Positions 26,384 to 36,689 of a DNA stretch of 64,000 nucleotides are shown here, in pieces. This stretch comes from Candidatus Thorarchaeota archaeon. Its GTDB lineage: Archaea; Asgardarchaeota; Thorarchaeia; Thorarchaeales; Thorarchaeaceae. The stretch covers positions 1 to 64,000 of the forward strand of contig JAEORN010000212.1 of assembly GCA_016840825.1 (NCBI GenBank). The letters run 5' to 3'. The notes below the pieces were generated by a model. It did not search any database and was not told the origin of the DNA. It worked only from the letters and a program-made list of their open reading frames with translations. Position 1 is the stretch's first letter, and every line of letters begins with the position of its first letter. Both the position numbers and the translations under genes were made by a program.

Positions 26384-29190
26384 TGTATCTCTTTGCTCGA
26401 TTGACTTCCCGAAAACCTCAGGTGCTAGCTACATTGCTTGTGTTCTCTCTATCAGCTGGTGTATTGGGGGGTATTCTGTTCTTCATGGATAGTACGAGCA
26501 CAGAGGTCCTTGAAGATATGAGGAATCAAATAACTATTGATATGGAAGTACGATTCACTAGCTCATTTTACAATTCGTACAGTATTTCCAGAGAAGAAAT
26601 AGAATCCATTGTGCAGCAACAGGAAGAAGTTGCGGCTTCGGAGCTTGTCATTCAAATAGACAACTACGATTATTTCATTCAAGATGAACGATATAGAAGC
26701 TCGACATGTCTTGGTATTGATGATACGTTTTTCGAATCCTTCAACAACCTTATACAAAACAGGTCTGGGAATTCCATCTTGGGTGACTCCACATGTTATT
26801 TAGAATCAGCGACATTGGAACGACTTGGTCTCGAAATTGGTGATACATTCAACTTGTCGATCCTATTCTTTGATGAGTGGTATAAACCTCTTAGAATAAA
26901 TGCTAGCTATATCATTGCAGGTTCATTTACAACCAGCATATACTACAACTATTATCCAGCATCTGAAGAATCTATTACATCGCTGCAAGTACTTGTAAAA
27001 AGAAATCAACTAATTCAGGATTTCAATTCTCTGATAGGTGGGGGTTTTTCGGGGATAAAGGACAGTATTTGGGCGACCATAGAAGACTCCATTCTCAAAG
27101 AAGGAGATATTAACCAAATTAGAACCACATTGGACAATGTAAAGAAGCGAATAGAGCAAAGCTCATTGCCATATGCCGTTGTTGCTGAATACAATGTACT
27201 AAGTGTAGTCAATAGCTATTCATCATGGTCCTCTGCTCTAGTAACTGTGGCACTTGCATTTTCTATTCCCAGTCTTGTCATGGGAATAATGCTTGTTCAA
27301 TATCAATTCTTTTTGCTTAGCGATGAAAGAAGAAAGGATGTAGGAACACTGGTTACACGAGGCTCTTCTGGTTGGCAAGCGTTCAATTGGATCATCAGTA
27401 GTGCGCTCGTTACTGGAATCGTTGGTAGTCTAGGTGCAATTGTAACAGGTCTACTGGCATCTATATTATCAGCAAGTGTTAGAGAAGCGATGAATTTTGA
27501 TTTCAACAGAGTTGCCACATTCAGCTTTACAATACTGCCCACTTCTGTTGCAATGGTCTTCTTCTTTACTTTTGCAGTGGGCATCGCAGTTTCCCTACCT
27601 GCAGCGATCAAAGCACTTCTAATCTCCCCTACTGAAGCTCACGCCGTTGTAGAGCGACAGGATTTTTCGAAGCAGGAAAAACTGGGGAATCCTGTTCTGG
27701 AGATAATTGCAGGGAGTTTTGCATTTGTACTACTAGTGCCTATGCTAATGCTTTTCCAATCAAGTGGATTTCTTGGCATATCCAATATCATCAATGCGAT
27801 ATCTTTCATTATGCTTATTGGAATCCTAATTATCACCGTAGCTAGATTGCTTTCAAGACCAGCTGCCAAGTTAAAATCAAGAATACTGGAAACTTGGGGA
27901 AATCGTACAAAAACCATAGGTTCACAGATTATCGCCCGCAATCTCTTGGTATTTAGCAAGACTGAAGCAACAGGAGCATTTTTTGTTGCAATGGTTTTCA
28001 CAGCAGGTCTATTTTCAGCAGTTGCCTCAAACACAGGAACTCTACACATGAAGAACCTAGTGAGATTTGAGACTGGGGCAGATATCCTCTTAGAAGTAAA
28101 ACATGGTCTATCCAATGTCACCCTTGATACAGTGGATGAAATCATGAACATAGATGGGGTCAAATCTACTTCAGGCATGCTAACCATAACTGCATTTCTG
28201 ACTTATCGCGCAAAAGGTGAAGCTGGCCTGGCAAATATCAATAGGTCAATAAGATTGTACGGAGTCGAACCCATCAGATGGGCCGAGAGTGCTCAGTGGA
28301 AAAACTACTACGCGATTTCAGGAGAACCCACCGCGTCGCTTAGTGAACTTGAATTTGATAATTCTAGTATTATCTCATCATTTCGCCCTCTGTGGGATGT
28401 CACTGAAACAGGAGCTATATATCACAGCAATCTAACCGTTGAAATCAGAACACCTTGGGAAAATTACTCTAAGGTTTGCTCTATAGTAGATGTGTTCGCC
28501 ACCGATGAGAATGCTGGCGGCGATACCTATCTGCCAGGACAACCAGATGCCTCTGATTTCATTATCATGAATATAGCTTACATTCATAGCTGCATCAATT
28601 CCACGCGAGTTGACCGAATATATGTGAGTTTAGAGGATGAAGCAGATTATCAAAGGATTGCGGAGGAAATCTCCAATCTATTACCCAATAGTTTCGATAA
28701 CATAAGGGTGTCTGAACAGATAATTGACACTATCCTTGATTCAAGAACCGGTCAATCAATTCAAGGTGTATACACGTTGAATATCGTATTTTCAATGATC
28801 TATCTAACGATAGGATTGACAATTGTCTCTATCGTCAAATCAAGGAATTTGAGGAAACAATATTCTGTATTGAGAGCTCTTGGAGCTCAAGAGAAATCAA
28901 TAATGATGTCGACATTAGCGGATTCTACAATTGGTCTATGTTTTTCAGCATTGATCGGTCTGCTATTGGGTCTTTTCCTGACACTTATTGTGCTACAAAT
29001 ACCATTAGTATACACAGGTATATCCACCACTATATCGTGGACCCGATTACCTGTGGTAGTTTCCATTCCATTGACCCTAGTCACTGGAATTGTAGGAACG
29101 TCTTTCCTATTCACATTGGGATCCACATATCTTGTAACACGAAATACTATGAGCAAGAACATCGCTGAAGAGATTCAACACAGTGAATAG
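26380..29190 (+). CDS. FtsX/MacB-type ABC permease, module A subunit 2
   Basis: 936 residues, start overlapping the upstream stop, with GGAGGTGAGG just before it. The N-terminus 'LFARLTSRKPQVLATLLVFSLSAGVLGGIL' is shared with the second permease of module B. Layout: TM1, an extracellular domain to about residue 280, a TM block (about 285-500), a second extracellular domain (about 555-790), then three C-terminal helices with 'NLRKQYSVLRALGAQEKSI', the FtsX signature. It presumably forms a heterodimer with the product of 23621-26383. The end 'SKNIAEEIQHSE' is nearly identical in its paralogue. Confidence 0.88.
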   Translation: MMYLFARLTSRKPQVLATLLVFSLSAGVLGGILFFMDSTSTEVLEDMRNQITIDMEVRFTSSFYNSYSISREEIESIVQQQEEVAASELVIQIDNYDYFIQDERYRSSTCLGIDDTFFESFNNLIQNRSGNSILGDSTCYLESATLERLGLEIGDTFNLSILFFDEWYKPLRINASYIIAGSFTTSIYYNYYPASEESITSLQVLVKRNQLIQDFNSLIGGGFSGIKDSIWATIEDSILKEGDINQIRTTLDNVKKRIEQSSLPYAVVAEYNVLSVVNSYSSWSSALVTVALAFSIPSLVMGIMLVQYQFFLLSDERRKDVGTLVTRGSSGWQAFNWIISSALVTGIVGSLGAIVTGLLASILSASVREAMNFDFNRVATFSFTILPTSVAMVFFFTFAVGIAVSLPAAIKALLISPTEAHAVVERQDFSKQEKLGNPVLEIIAGSFAFVLLVPMLMLFQSSGFLGISNIINAISFIMLIGILIITVARLLSRPAAKLKSRILETWGNRTKTIGSQIIARNLLVFSKTEATGAFFVAMVFTAGLFSAVASNTGTLHMKNLVRFETGADILLEVKHGLSNVTLDTVDEIMNIDGVKSTSGMLTITAFLTYRAKGEAGLANINRSIRLYGVEPIRWAESAQWKNYYAISGEPTASLSELEFDNSSIISSFRPLWDVTETGAIYHSNLTVEIRTPWENYSKVCSIVDVFATDENAGGDTYLPGQPDASDFIIMNIAYIHSCINSTRVDRIYVSLEDEADYQRIAEEISNLLPNSFDNIRVSEQIIDTILDSRTGQSIQGVYTLNIVFSMIYLTIGLTIVSIVKSRNLRKQYSVLRALGAQEKSIMMSTLADSTIGLCFSALIGLLLGLFLTLIVLQIPLVYTGISTTISWTRLPVVVSIPLTLVTGIVGTSFLFTLGSTYLVTRNTMSKNIAEEIQHSE

Positions 29191-29431
29191 AGGCGATAGA
29201 GTACTGGTATTCCCTGTCTTGTAGAGAAAAATCATAGTACGTTATTTGATTCATACGTTCATTCATTAATAGTTGGTAGCTAGATTGAAGATACTGTTGT
29301 CCAGAAGTTAGAACAGCTGTTTCAAAGAGTAGAATAATATCAACTCTTGACAGACCAAGAATATACTTGAAGGGAAATCCTAAAATGCGTTCAGGATTGC
29401 ATCAATCAGGGTCCTTTCGGAGAGGGAATAA

Positions 29432-30133
29432 TTGAGCAACGACGTGATTGTTGATATTGATAATGTGTCGAGAATTTACTCGATGGGTGAAATTGAAGTT
29501 GCCGCTTTACGAGGAGTAACTCTTCAGGTAAAACGCGGCGAAGCAATTGGAATCATGGGCCCCTCAGGCTCAGGAAAGACTACTCTACTGAATCTAATAG
29601 GTGCTCTTGATAGACCTACGACAGGCAATGTCACCATAGATGGAGTGAATATCACGGCTATGGGCGAGAAAGACCTGACAAAGGTAAGGAGAAACAAGAT
29701 TAGCTTCGTCTTTCAATTCTTCAATCTTCTTCCAGTACTTTCTGCCTATGAGAATGTGGAGCTACCTCTCTTGATTGGAGGAGTTGAAGAAGCAATTCGA
29801 AAAGAACGAGTCGATCATCTTTTAGAACTTGTAGGCCTCGCAGATAGGGCAGACCATCGGCCTGATGAGTTGAGTGGTGGTGAACAGCAACGAGTTGCCA
29901 TCGCCAGGGCTTTAGCTAAGCCTCCTCAGTCATCGAGTTCAGTTGTTGTCCTTGCAGACGAGCCAACAGGAGATCTTGATACGAATACTGGCGAGGAAAT
30001 CATGAGGATTCTAATTGACCTGACAAAAGGAGAAGGTGGTACACTATTGGTTGTGACACATGATCCGGATGTTGGGGAGAGGATGGACCGAGTCTACAAC
30101 ATGCGTGACGGAAGAATAGAGAACGTAACCTGA
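29432..30133 (+). CDS. ABC transporter ATPase, LolD/MacB type, module A/B
   Basis: 233 residues, TTG start preceded by GGAGAGGG. Complete motifs: Walker A 'GPSGSGKTT', Q-loop 'FVFQFFNLLPVLSAYENVELP', signature 'LSGGEQQR', Walker B 'VVVLADEPTGDLD' and switch histidine 'VVTHD'. This is the LolD/MacB/FtsE group that powers FtsX-type permeases. A 241-base gap with no gene upstream may hold a separate promoter. It is followed after nine bases by module B subunit 1, so by position it could serve either pair. A short insertion PPQSSSS precedes Walker B. Confidence 0.92.
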   Translation: MSNDVIVDIDNVSRIYSMGEIEVAALRGVTLQVKRGEAIGIMGPSGSGKTTLLNLIGALDRPTTGNVTIDGVNITAMGEKDLTKVRRNKISFVFQFFNLLPVLSAYENVELPLLIGGVEEAIRKERVDHLLELVGLADRADHRPDELSGGEQQRVAIARALAKPPQSSSSVVVLADEPTGDLDTNTGEEIMRILIDLTKGEGGTLLVVTHDPDVGERMDRVYNMRDGRIENVT

Positions 30134-30142
30134 GGGCTTGAC

Positions 30143-32917
30143 ATGTCAGCGATACCAGTTGGATACGAGTCATTGCAGGGTCTTAGGAGGAAGGGGGTTT
30201 CGTTACTCTGCATTCTATTAGCATCAGCATTAGCGATGGGAATTTTTGTCTATGTTGATTCCTATTCTGTTCATGAATGGAATAACCAACTTGGTCAAGT
30301 TGGCGATGTAGCAATGACTGCTGAAGGGGATAACGTTGGAAGATGGCTTGAAGATATCCAGAACCTTCCAGAGGTGATCAAAGCAGCTACACTACGATAT
30401 GACTATGGAGATTTCAAGTTAGCAAATGCTACAGAATGGGACTATTGGTTTGGTGGGAAGATAGTCGACTTAACTGACGAATATATTGAGGCATTTCCAA
30501 ATCAATACAAACTGATACAAGGCGCTTTCCCTGCGGACGATAAGGAAATAGCGATCTCATTATCTATCTCAGAATATGGTAATTTTCATCTTGGTGACTA
30601 TCTCAACTATTCCTTATATTGGAATTATCCTGATGAAACATGGACGGTATTGGAAATCGTTGGCATCTTTGAAGTAGCAAATGATGTTAATTACGATTAT
30701 TGGTGGCGCCCCACAGCAGCAGCTGTGGTCGTATCTGATCTTTTTGATCCATATGGCAATAATTTGGAAATCTCGATCGAGATCGATAGAACTCCACTCA
30801 CTCCATTCAACGCAGGAGGTTCCTTATCATATGTCCTAGGAATTGAAGATAAAATCAGATCTGTAGATCCTAATTACGGTCCACCATATTACAATTCAAG
30901 AATCTATATTGATAGTCCTCTTGCTACAGCAGTGTCAAGGTATATAGGATGGCAAATGACGATGAGAATAAATCAAGTATCCAGAGCTGCTGGCACTTTA
31001 CTTCTTGTCGTCCTAGTGATGTTTCTAGCAATCCGACACAACATGAATGAACGTCGTTATGAGAACAATATGTTAATGTCAAGAGGTGCGGCTCAAGGAG
31101 ACATAGAGAAAAGGGTGCTAAAGGAAATCGCTGCACTATGTTTCATAGGTACAATTTTAGGATTTGGAATTGGTATTCTATTCAGTAGAATAGGTTTGGC
31201 ATCAACGGGTTTCTTTGAATTCAACTATGTTCTCTTCTTCACGGAACCCTTCCTGGTAACACTTGAATCGTTGATTTTGACAATTGTGATTGGTGTCATT
31301 TTACCAGTTGGAACTTGGTTTTTGTATAATGCATTCTATTCGACCAAAAAGAAGGTTGATGAAAGTACTGGAAAAGTTGAGAAGGCTGCCAGAATTCTAA
31401 GCATCATTCGATGGGATGTGATTGTATTTGTATTATCAGCGCTATTCCTCCTAGGTCTCCTTAGCACTGGACAATTACTGCAATACAACTTCATACTCTC
31501 AACAATAGCCAGTATGTTACCTTTAGCAATGTTTGTTTCATTGGGAAGTTTGACAATCAAAGCTCTTAGGAATGGCGCACACATAATGTCAAAGGGAATG
31601 AATCGAGTAGTGGGGGTATTGCCTTCATCCGTTGGAGTACGGAGATTGGGAAAGAGCGCATCGTCCGCAGGTCCTGCGATATTGGTTCTTGTTCTTGCTG
31701 TCAGTATCTCTTGGACATATGCAGTGATTGGAGCTTCAATGCCTCTTACAAAACAGAATCAAGGACGGTTTGCATTTGGTGGAGACATCGCCTTTCACCT
31801 AGGAAGCTATGAAACAACAGATTGGACAAACTTCACATTGAATGTCACGAATCATGAATCGTGTTCAGCCGCATCTTTGATCCACAGATCTGAGATTCTT
31901 CTTTCTTCGGAGTACTATGACTATGCGTACATGGTAGGTATGGATCCCTCAGAATACAAGTTCGTAGGATATGACCAATGGGGTAATCAGCTAAATGGAT
32001 CAGACTTGGCACCATTATTGGATTCATTGACTACTTCACCAGCAGGCGCGATCATTACATCAGATATTGCAGAATCATATAACCTTGCTATTGGTGATAC
32101 GATTCGAGGATTTAGCGGATACTATTATGATAGTGAGGATATCTATGTCTTCACAGTAGTTGGCATAGTTAACGCTCTATCCAATTCTGGAGTAACGAAT
32201 ACTGGAACAGACCAGGATGATTACTACTATTACTATGTCGATGAAATTGGCAGTAGAACAATGTGGGTAAATAGAGATTACCTAGGATCCCTCATCTCAC
32301 TCACCAATGAAACTGAGAATATTCTATGTGTGAGAACGAATCCAAATACAAATGGTACAGAATTTGTTAATGAGATAATGGAGAATGGTGGTAGAGCTGT
32401 CATACCAGAATATGCTTGGGCTGCAGTATCCTACGAGATTGATACTTACACATCTGCAATTGCATACCAAATAGATAGAGCAGTAGATACAATGCTGGCA
32501 ATTTCTACTTCAGCAATCATTTTCGCAGCGTTCATAATCTATGCTTTCGAAGGGATAACCGCAAGAAAAAGAGAGATTGCACTAATACGCTCAATGGGCG
32601 GAAATAGAGCGGATGTGGTCAAAGCACAGGTAGCTGAAATGACCATTCTCATCTTTACAGCTTTGATCCTTCTAGGAATCTATGGACCACTCCACATCAT
32701 CAATGCACTAATCGGGTATCGCACATCAAACTACACGTTCCCGGTTACGGTTTTCCCCATATTTCCATTGTACACAATGCTTTCAGTCTTGCTCTTCTTC
32801 GTGGGTTCAGCAATCATCTTTGTGATAGCGGTAGCCATGCTGAGTTCGAGGGTAAAATTGGCAGAGGCGCTGAATGCAACATGGGCTGAAAGCGGACCCT
32901 ATGGAGGTGACATGTAA
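30143..32917 (+). CDS. FtsX/MacB-type ABC permease, module B subunit 1
   Basis: 924 residues and the counterpart of 23621-26383: same start (VGYESLQGLRRKG, TM1), extracellular domain, TM block, second extracellular domain and final 'RKREIALIRSMGGNRADVVKAQVAEM' FtsX block ending LNATWAESG. The extracellular parts are rich in tyrosine and aspartate runs (DQDDYYYYYVDE). It forms a probable heterodimer with the next gene, whose ribosome-binding site GGAGGTGA lies in its last codons. Follows the ATPase gene by nine bases. Confidence 0.88.
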   Translation: MSAIPVGYESLQGLRRKGVSLLCILLASALAMGIFVYVDSYSVHEWNNQLGQVGDVAMTAEGDNVGRWLEDIQNLPEVIKAATLRYDYGDFKLANATEWDYWFGGKIVDLTDEYIEAFPNQYKLIQGAFPADDKEIAISLSISEYGNFHLGDYLNYSLYWNYPDETWTVLEIVGIFEVANDVNYDYWWRPTAAAVVVSDLFDPYGNNLEISIEIDRTPLTPFNAGGSLSYVLGIEDKIRSVDPNYGPPYYNSRIYIDSPLATAVSRYIGWQMTMRINQVSRAAGTLLLVVLVMFLAIRHNMNERRYENNMLMSRGAAQGDIEKRVLKEIAALCFIGTILGFGIGILFSRIGLASTGFFEFNYVLFFTEPFLVTLESLILTIVIGVILPVGTWFLYNAFYSTKKKVDESTGKVEKAARILSIIRWDVIVFVLSALFLLGLLSTGQLLQYNFILSTIASMLPLAMFVSLGSLTIKALRNGAHIMSKGMNRVVGVLPSSVGVRRLGKSASSAGPAILVLVLAVSISWTYAVIGASMPLTKQNQGRFAFGGDIAFHLGSYETTDWTNFTLNVTNHESCSAASLIHRSEILLSSEYYDYAYMVGMDPSEYKFVGYDQWGNQLNGSDLAPLLDSLTTSPAGAIITSDIAESYNLAIGDTIRGFSGYYYDSEDIYVFTVVGIVNALSNSGVTNTGTDQDDYYYYYVDEIGSRTMWVNRDYLGSLISLTNETENILCVRTNPNTNGTEFVNEIMENGGRAVIPEYAWAAVSYEIDTYTSAIAYQIDRAVDTMLAISTSAIIFAAFIIYAFEGITARKREIALIRSMGGNRADVVKAQVAEMTILIFTALILLGIYGPLHIINALIGYRTSNYTFPVTVFPIFPLYTMLSVLLFFVGSAIIFVIAVAMLSSRVKLAEALNATWAESGPYGGDM

Positions 32918-32918
32918 G

Positions 32919-35756
32919 ATGTTTCTCTTCTCAAGACTGCTTGCTAAAAGTCCACAGGTGATAACAACATTCCTGATTTTCTCCCTATCAGCGGGTGTAC
33001 TGGGAGGAATTCTATTCTATATGGAAACTTCAGGACCCAATGTCCTTGCTGATCTAACTCAGGATCTTGATGTGGACATGGAGGTTTCGATCACTTCATC
33101 GTTCTATAGACAAAACACAACAGACATCGCATATATCGAAAGTCTACTAGACTTTGATGAGATAGACAATATAGAACCACTAAGTGTGATCGATACATAC
33201 CTAAGAGAGGACGATTATTATTACTACTATAGTCATGCGATTTTCCTTGGAGTTGAAAATTCATTCTTTGATTCATTTCCTGATTCAGTATCTGTGAGCT
33301 CTGATGCACCACTTCTTACTGATACAACTTGTTACATGGAGATAGAATTCTTTCACGAAGGAGATTATTCAATCGGGGACAACTATACCGCAGAAGTAGT
33401 AACCTATGATGAACATTGGGACGAGGTCATAATTAATGTCACCTATGAGATTACAGGCACCTTCGAATCTGCGATCTTTATGGAAGAGTATTATCCTTAC
33501 TATTACTATGATGACTATAATCCAAGATCTACTGCGCTGACCATTATAACCACGAAGGATTCAATTAATGAGAACTTTGAAGGGATGGGATTCAGTCAGT
33601 ATGATGGTATATCAGAAAGATACTGGATATCTATCGATTCCAGCAAAATACTAGACAATGACGTAAACACAGTATACGACTCATTGGATTCATTAAGAAA
33701 GCAGTTCGAGCAGGATGCACTTCCTTATGCCATTGTTTCATCGTTTGGACTCCGTCAAGCTGTTCAGCAATATCAGGCATGGTCATTATCAATGACCACG
33801 CTTTCATTGGCGTTCTCTATCCCTACTGTCGTGATGGGCATCCTATTGGTCTATTATAATACAAATCTGATAAGAGATGAAACCCGTAGAGATGTAGGGA
33901 CAATTAAGACACGCGGTGCTTCTGGCTGGCAGGCATTCAGTTGGATAATGAGTAGCGCACTCATCACTGCGATATTAGGAAGCTTTGGAGCAATCCTGAT
34001 GGGAATTGCTGCAGCATTGCTTTCTTCAACCGTGAAGGTCTTCTTTGTATTCGAGCTATCACAATTATCAGGTCTCTCGCTCATACTTAGCACTAATGCT
34101 ATCATTGCCGTTTTTGTATTCTCATTTGGCGTTGGATTGATAGTTGCCTTCCCAATAGCAGTGAAGTCGTTCTTGATGACAGCAACTGAGGCCCATTCTA
34201 TCCTTGAACGCGATGTTTTGCAGTCAAAGGAAAATCTGGGGAGTCCTCTTGCAGAATTAATAGCTTTAGGAATCTCAGCCTACTTCTTGATTCCCATTCT
34301 ATCACTTGTATCAATCCTGAGCTACTATGGAATGTTCTACCTTTTCTTCATGATAATGATCATTCCTATGATGGGGCTATTCGTGCTTTCTTTCGCCAGA
34401 TTGATGGCTAGACCAGTTGCTAGTGTAAAGGCATCGATACTTAGGAGAGTAAGCAATAGAACCGCAAGAGTAGGTACCAAAGTAATGAGTAGAACTTTGC
34501 TTTCGTATAAGAAAAGTGAGGCTATGGGAGTCGTATTCATTGCGATGGTTTTTGTTGCTGGAATCATGTCTGGAATCTCAGCAGCTACAGCCATGCAACA
34601 TACAGATTCTGTTTACAAGTTCTATACTGGAGCGGATATCACGATCAAGGTCAAAAATAGCTTAAATAATGTAACATTAGATATGCTTGAGAATCTTACT
34701 GAAGTGGATGGAGTGGCTTCTGTCTGTCCGGTTCTTAAGGTCAATCAATATGTGTCATTCTGGTCGTACGACTGGAATAGAAGAGTATTCTATAATCAGT
34801 CAATGCTTCTTTATGGAGTAGATCCAAGTGCTTGGTTAGAGTCCGCATTCTGGTTACCATATTTCACCCTGGACAATAGTCCAGAGGGTGCGATAGCTTT
34901 GATGCTCGCAAGTGAGACAAATGTACTCTCTTCATTCAGACCAATTGATCATTACATTGGTGAAGGATACAACCAAAGGCCCGTATATGGAGATGAGATC
35001 TCTCTGTCTCTAAGAACTGATGATTATGTGAATGTCACAGAGATGAATATTGTTGATGTAATGGCTGGTAGTAATGAGATGTGGGGCGAAAAATACCTAC
35101 AAGGAGAACCTAGCGAGTCACAATTCGTTGTGGTGGATCTTGATTTTCTCCAAAGGTATCTGAATACCACAAGTGTCAACAAATTCCTAATCAGAATAAC
35201 TCCAGATGCGAATTATACGGATGTGATGAGAGACCTCTATGATGTCGCTCCAAATAGCTTTGAGTCAGTTGAATCCCCATATACCGGTCTTGAACAGGTT
35301 CAAAATTCAAAGGCAGGACAGACTATCTATGGTGTTTATACTCTCAACGTGTTGTTCACGATAATCTACCTATCCATTGGCATGATGATAGTTGCATCAG
35401 TTAGGATACAGAACCTCAGAAAACAATTCTCAGTTCTTAGAGCGTTAGGAACAGATGCAAAGGAGATAATCCGCTCAGTCCTAATGGATACTTCACTAAG
35501 TGTGTTGATATCTTTGGGTATTGGAGCGTTAATAGGACTGATACTTGCTTCATATTCAATTAATATGCCATTGATATACTTTGGAACGACGACATTGAAT
35601 ATGTGGCAGCGGCTACCAGTATTCTTGGCTATACCTTGGGTGACACTTGGTATAATCATTTCAGTGAGCTTTGCGTTCGCATTGCTTTCATCATATTTTG
35701 TCACAAAATCAACATTAAGGAAGAATATCGCAGAGGAAATACAATATGCGGAGTGA
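32919..35756 (+). CDS. FtsX/MacB-type ABC permease, module B subunit 2
   Basis: 945 residues. The frame is open upstream to 32874, but ATG 32919 sits eight bases after GGAGGTGA, one base past the upstream stop, and gives MFLFSRLLAKSPQVITTF, matching the module A paralogue. Layout as in 26380-29190: TM1, extracellular domain with many Tyr/Asp residues, TM block, second extracellular domain, and C-terminal helices preceded by 'NLRKQFSVLRALGTDAKEI'. The ending 'KNIAEEIQYAE' nearly repeats that of the paralogue, so the two pairs arose by duplication of a two-gene unit. Confidence 0.88.
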   Translation: MFLFSRLLAKSPQVITTFLIFSLSAGVLGGILFYMETSGPNVLADLTQDLDVDMEVSITSSFYRQNTTDIAYIESLLDFDEIDNIEPLSVIDTYLREDDYYYYYSHAIFLGVENSFFDSFPDSVSVSSDAPLLTDTTCYMEIEFFHEGDYSIGDNYTAEVVTYDEHWDEVIINVTYEITGTFESAIFMEEYYPYYYYDDYNPRSTALTIITTKDSINENFEGMGFSQYDGISERYWISIDSSKILDNDVNTVYDSLDSLRKQFEQDALPYAIVSSFGLRQAVQQYQAWSLSMTTLSLAFSIPTVVMGILLVYYNTNLIRDETRRDVGTIKTRGASGWQAFSWIMSSALITAILGSFGAILMGIAAALLSSTVKVFFVFELSQLSGLSLILSTNAIIAVFVFSFGVGLIVAFPIAVKSFLMTATEAHSILERDVLQSKENLGSPLAELIALGISAYFLIPILSLVSILSYYGMFYLFFMIMIIPMMGLFVLSFARLMARPVASVKASILRRVSNRTARVGTKVMSRTLLSYKKSEAMGVVFIAMVFVAGIMSGISAATAMQHTDSVYKFYTGADITIKVKNSLNNVTLDMLENLTEVDGVASVCPVLKVNQYVSFWSYDWNRRVFYNQSMLLYGVDPSAWLESAFWLPYFTLDNSPEGAIALMLASETNVLSSFRPIDHYIGEGYNQRPVYGDEISLSLRTDDYVNVTEMNIVDVMAGSNEMWGEKYLQGEPSESQFVVVDLDFLQRYLNTTSVNKFLIRITPDANYTDVMRDLYDVAPNSFESVESPYTGLEQVQNSKAGQTIYGVYTLNVLFTIIYLSIGMMIVASVRIQNLRKQFSVLRALGTDAKEIIRSVLMDTSLSVLISLGIGALIGLILASYSINMPLIYFGTTTLNMWQRLPVFLAIPWVTLGIIISVSFAFALLSSYFVTKSTLRKNIAEEIQYAE

Positions 35757-35764
35757 TTGCTAGG

Positions 35765-36640
35765 ATGACAGAGAATCTAGAGCAACTAGTAGAAGAAAAC
35801 AAGATAGTCGTTAGAGACCTAATGAAGGTTTACAAGAGAGGGATGAAAGAAGTAATCGCTCTAAGAGGACTGGACTTTGAGGTGGGAACAGGAGAGTTTC
35901 TTTCGATTGTGGGGCCATCAGGCTCTGGAAAGTCGACTCTTCTAAAAATGCTTGGAGCTTTGGACAAGCCAACTGCAGGTTCTATATTGTATGATGGCCA
36001 TAGCGTAACTCTTCTGGATGATAGAAGATCGATGCTCTATAGACGTCAGAAAGTTGGTTTTGTATGGCAAACGGGAAATCTGGTTCCAGGCCTTACCGCC
36101 TTGAATAACGTCATGTTACCAATGCGCCTTGCAGGAGCTCCCAAAGGACCTTCAAATGAAAGAGCTCGAATGCTTCTTGAAACAGTTGGACTACAAGCTA
36201 GGATGAGTCACAAACCTCATCAACTATCAGGTGGCGAAAATCAACGTGTTGCAATCTGTGTAGCACTTGCGAATAAACCTGAGCTTCTACTTGCAGATGA
36301 AGTGACTGGGGAGCTTGACACTGAAACAGCAGAGATGGTAATGAACACACTGAAGACAATGAATGATGAATTTCAAACCACAATTGTCAATGTAACGCAT
36401 TCCCCTAGAGTTGCAGGCTATGCGGATAGAGTCCTACGAATTAGAGATGGTCTAATCGAAGGACAGAAACATACCATCTTTGGAGATATCACAGAGATTG
36501 ATGCCAAGGGGAGAATGGTAATTCCTGAAACAGTTCGACGACTTGCCGGGATTGAGAAGCGGGTTGTATTAAAAGTCACTAGTGAGGGACTCCTAATAAC
36601 GCCACTTGAGATGGAAGAAAACAATCATCAGAACCAGTGA
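35765..36640 (+). CDS. ABC ATPase (MacB/LolD type) fused to an AbrB/SpoVT-like DNA-binding domain
   Basis: 291 residues from ATG 35765. Upstream codons of the frame overlap the preceding permease and are not ABC-like. Residues 1-235 are an ABC ATPase: 'GPSGSGKST', Q-loop 'VWQTGNLVPGLTA', 'LSGGENQR', Walker B 'LLLADEVTGELD' and 'NVTHS'. The tail from about 241 reads 'DITEIDAKGRMVIPETVRR' and continues 'VVLKVTSEGLLITPLE', a clear swapped-hairpin AbrB/MazE-type domain, normally a dimeric DNA binder. I infer either autoregulation of the transporter locus or use of the domain for dimerisation. It closes the FtsX locus, nine bases after the last permease stop. Confidence 0.9.
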   Translation: MTENLEQLVEENKIVVRDLMKVYKRGMKEVIALRGLDFEVGTGEFLSIVGPSGSGKSTLLKMLGALDKPTAGSILYDGHSVTLLDDRRSMLYRRQKVGFVWQTGNLVPGLTALNNVMLPMRLAGAPKGPSNERARMLLETVGLQARMSHKPHQLSGGENQRVAICVALANKPELLLADEVTGELDTETAEMVMNTLKTMNDEFQTTIVNVTHSPRVAGYADRVLRIRDGLIEGQKHTIFGDITEIDAKGRMVIPETVRRLAGIEKRVVLKVTSEGLLITPLEMEENNHQNQ

Positions 36641-36689
36641 TGGCTCTCGTAGATAGATAGGAATAGATACACAACTGAGTAATTCCGCA

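Noticed and set aside
27639..28187. Antisense open frame of 182 codons inside the module A permease
   Set aside because: It lies wholly opposite a well-supported permease; its composition is that of a reverse-strand shadow.
35603..35764. N-terminal extension of the ABC-AbrB protein back to 35603
   Set aside because: It overlaps the permease, has no ribosome-binding site and gives a non-ABC sequence; ATG 35765 is better.
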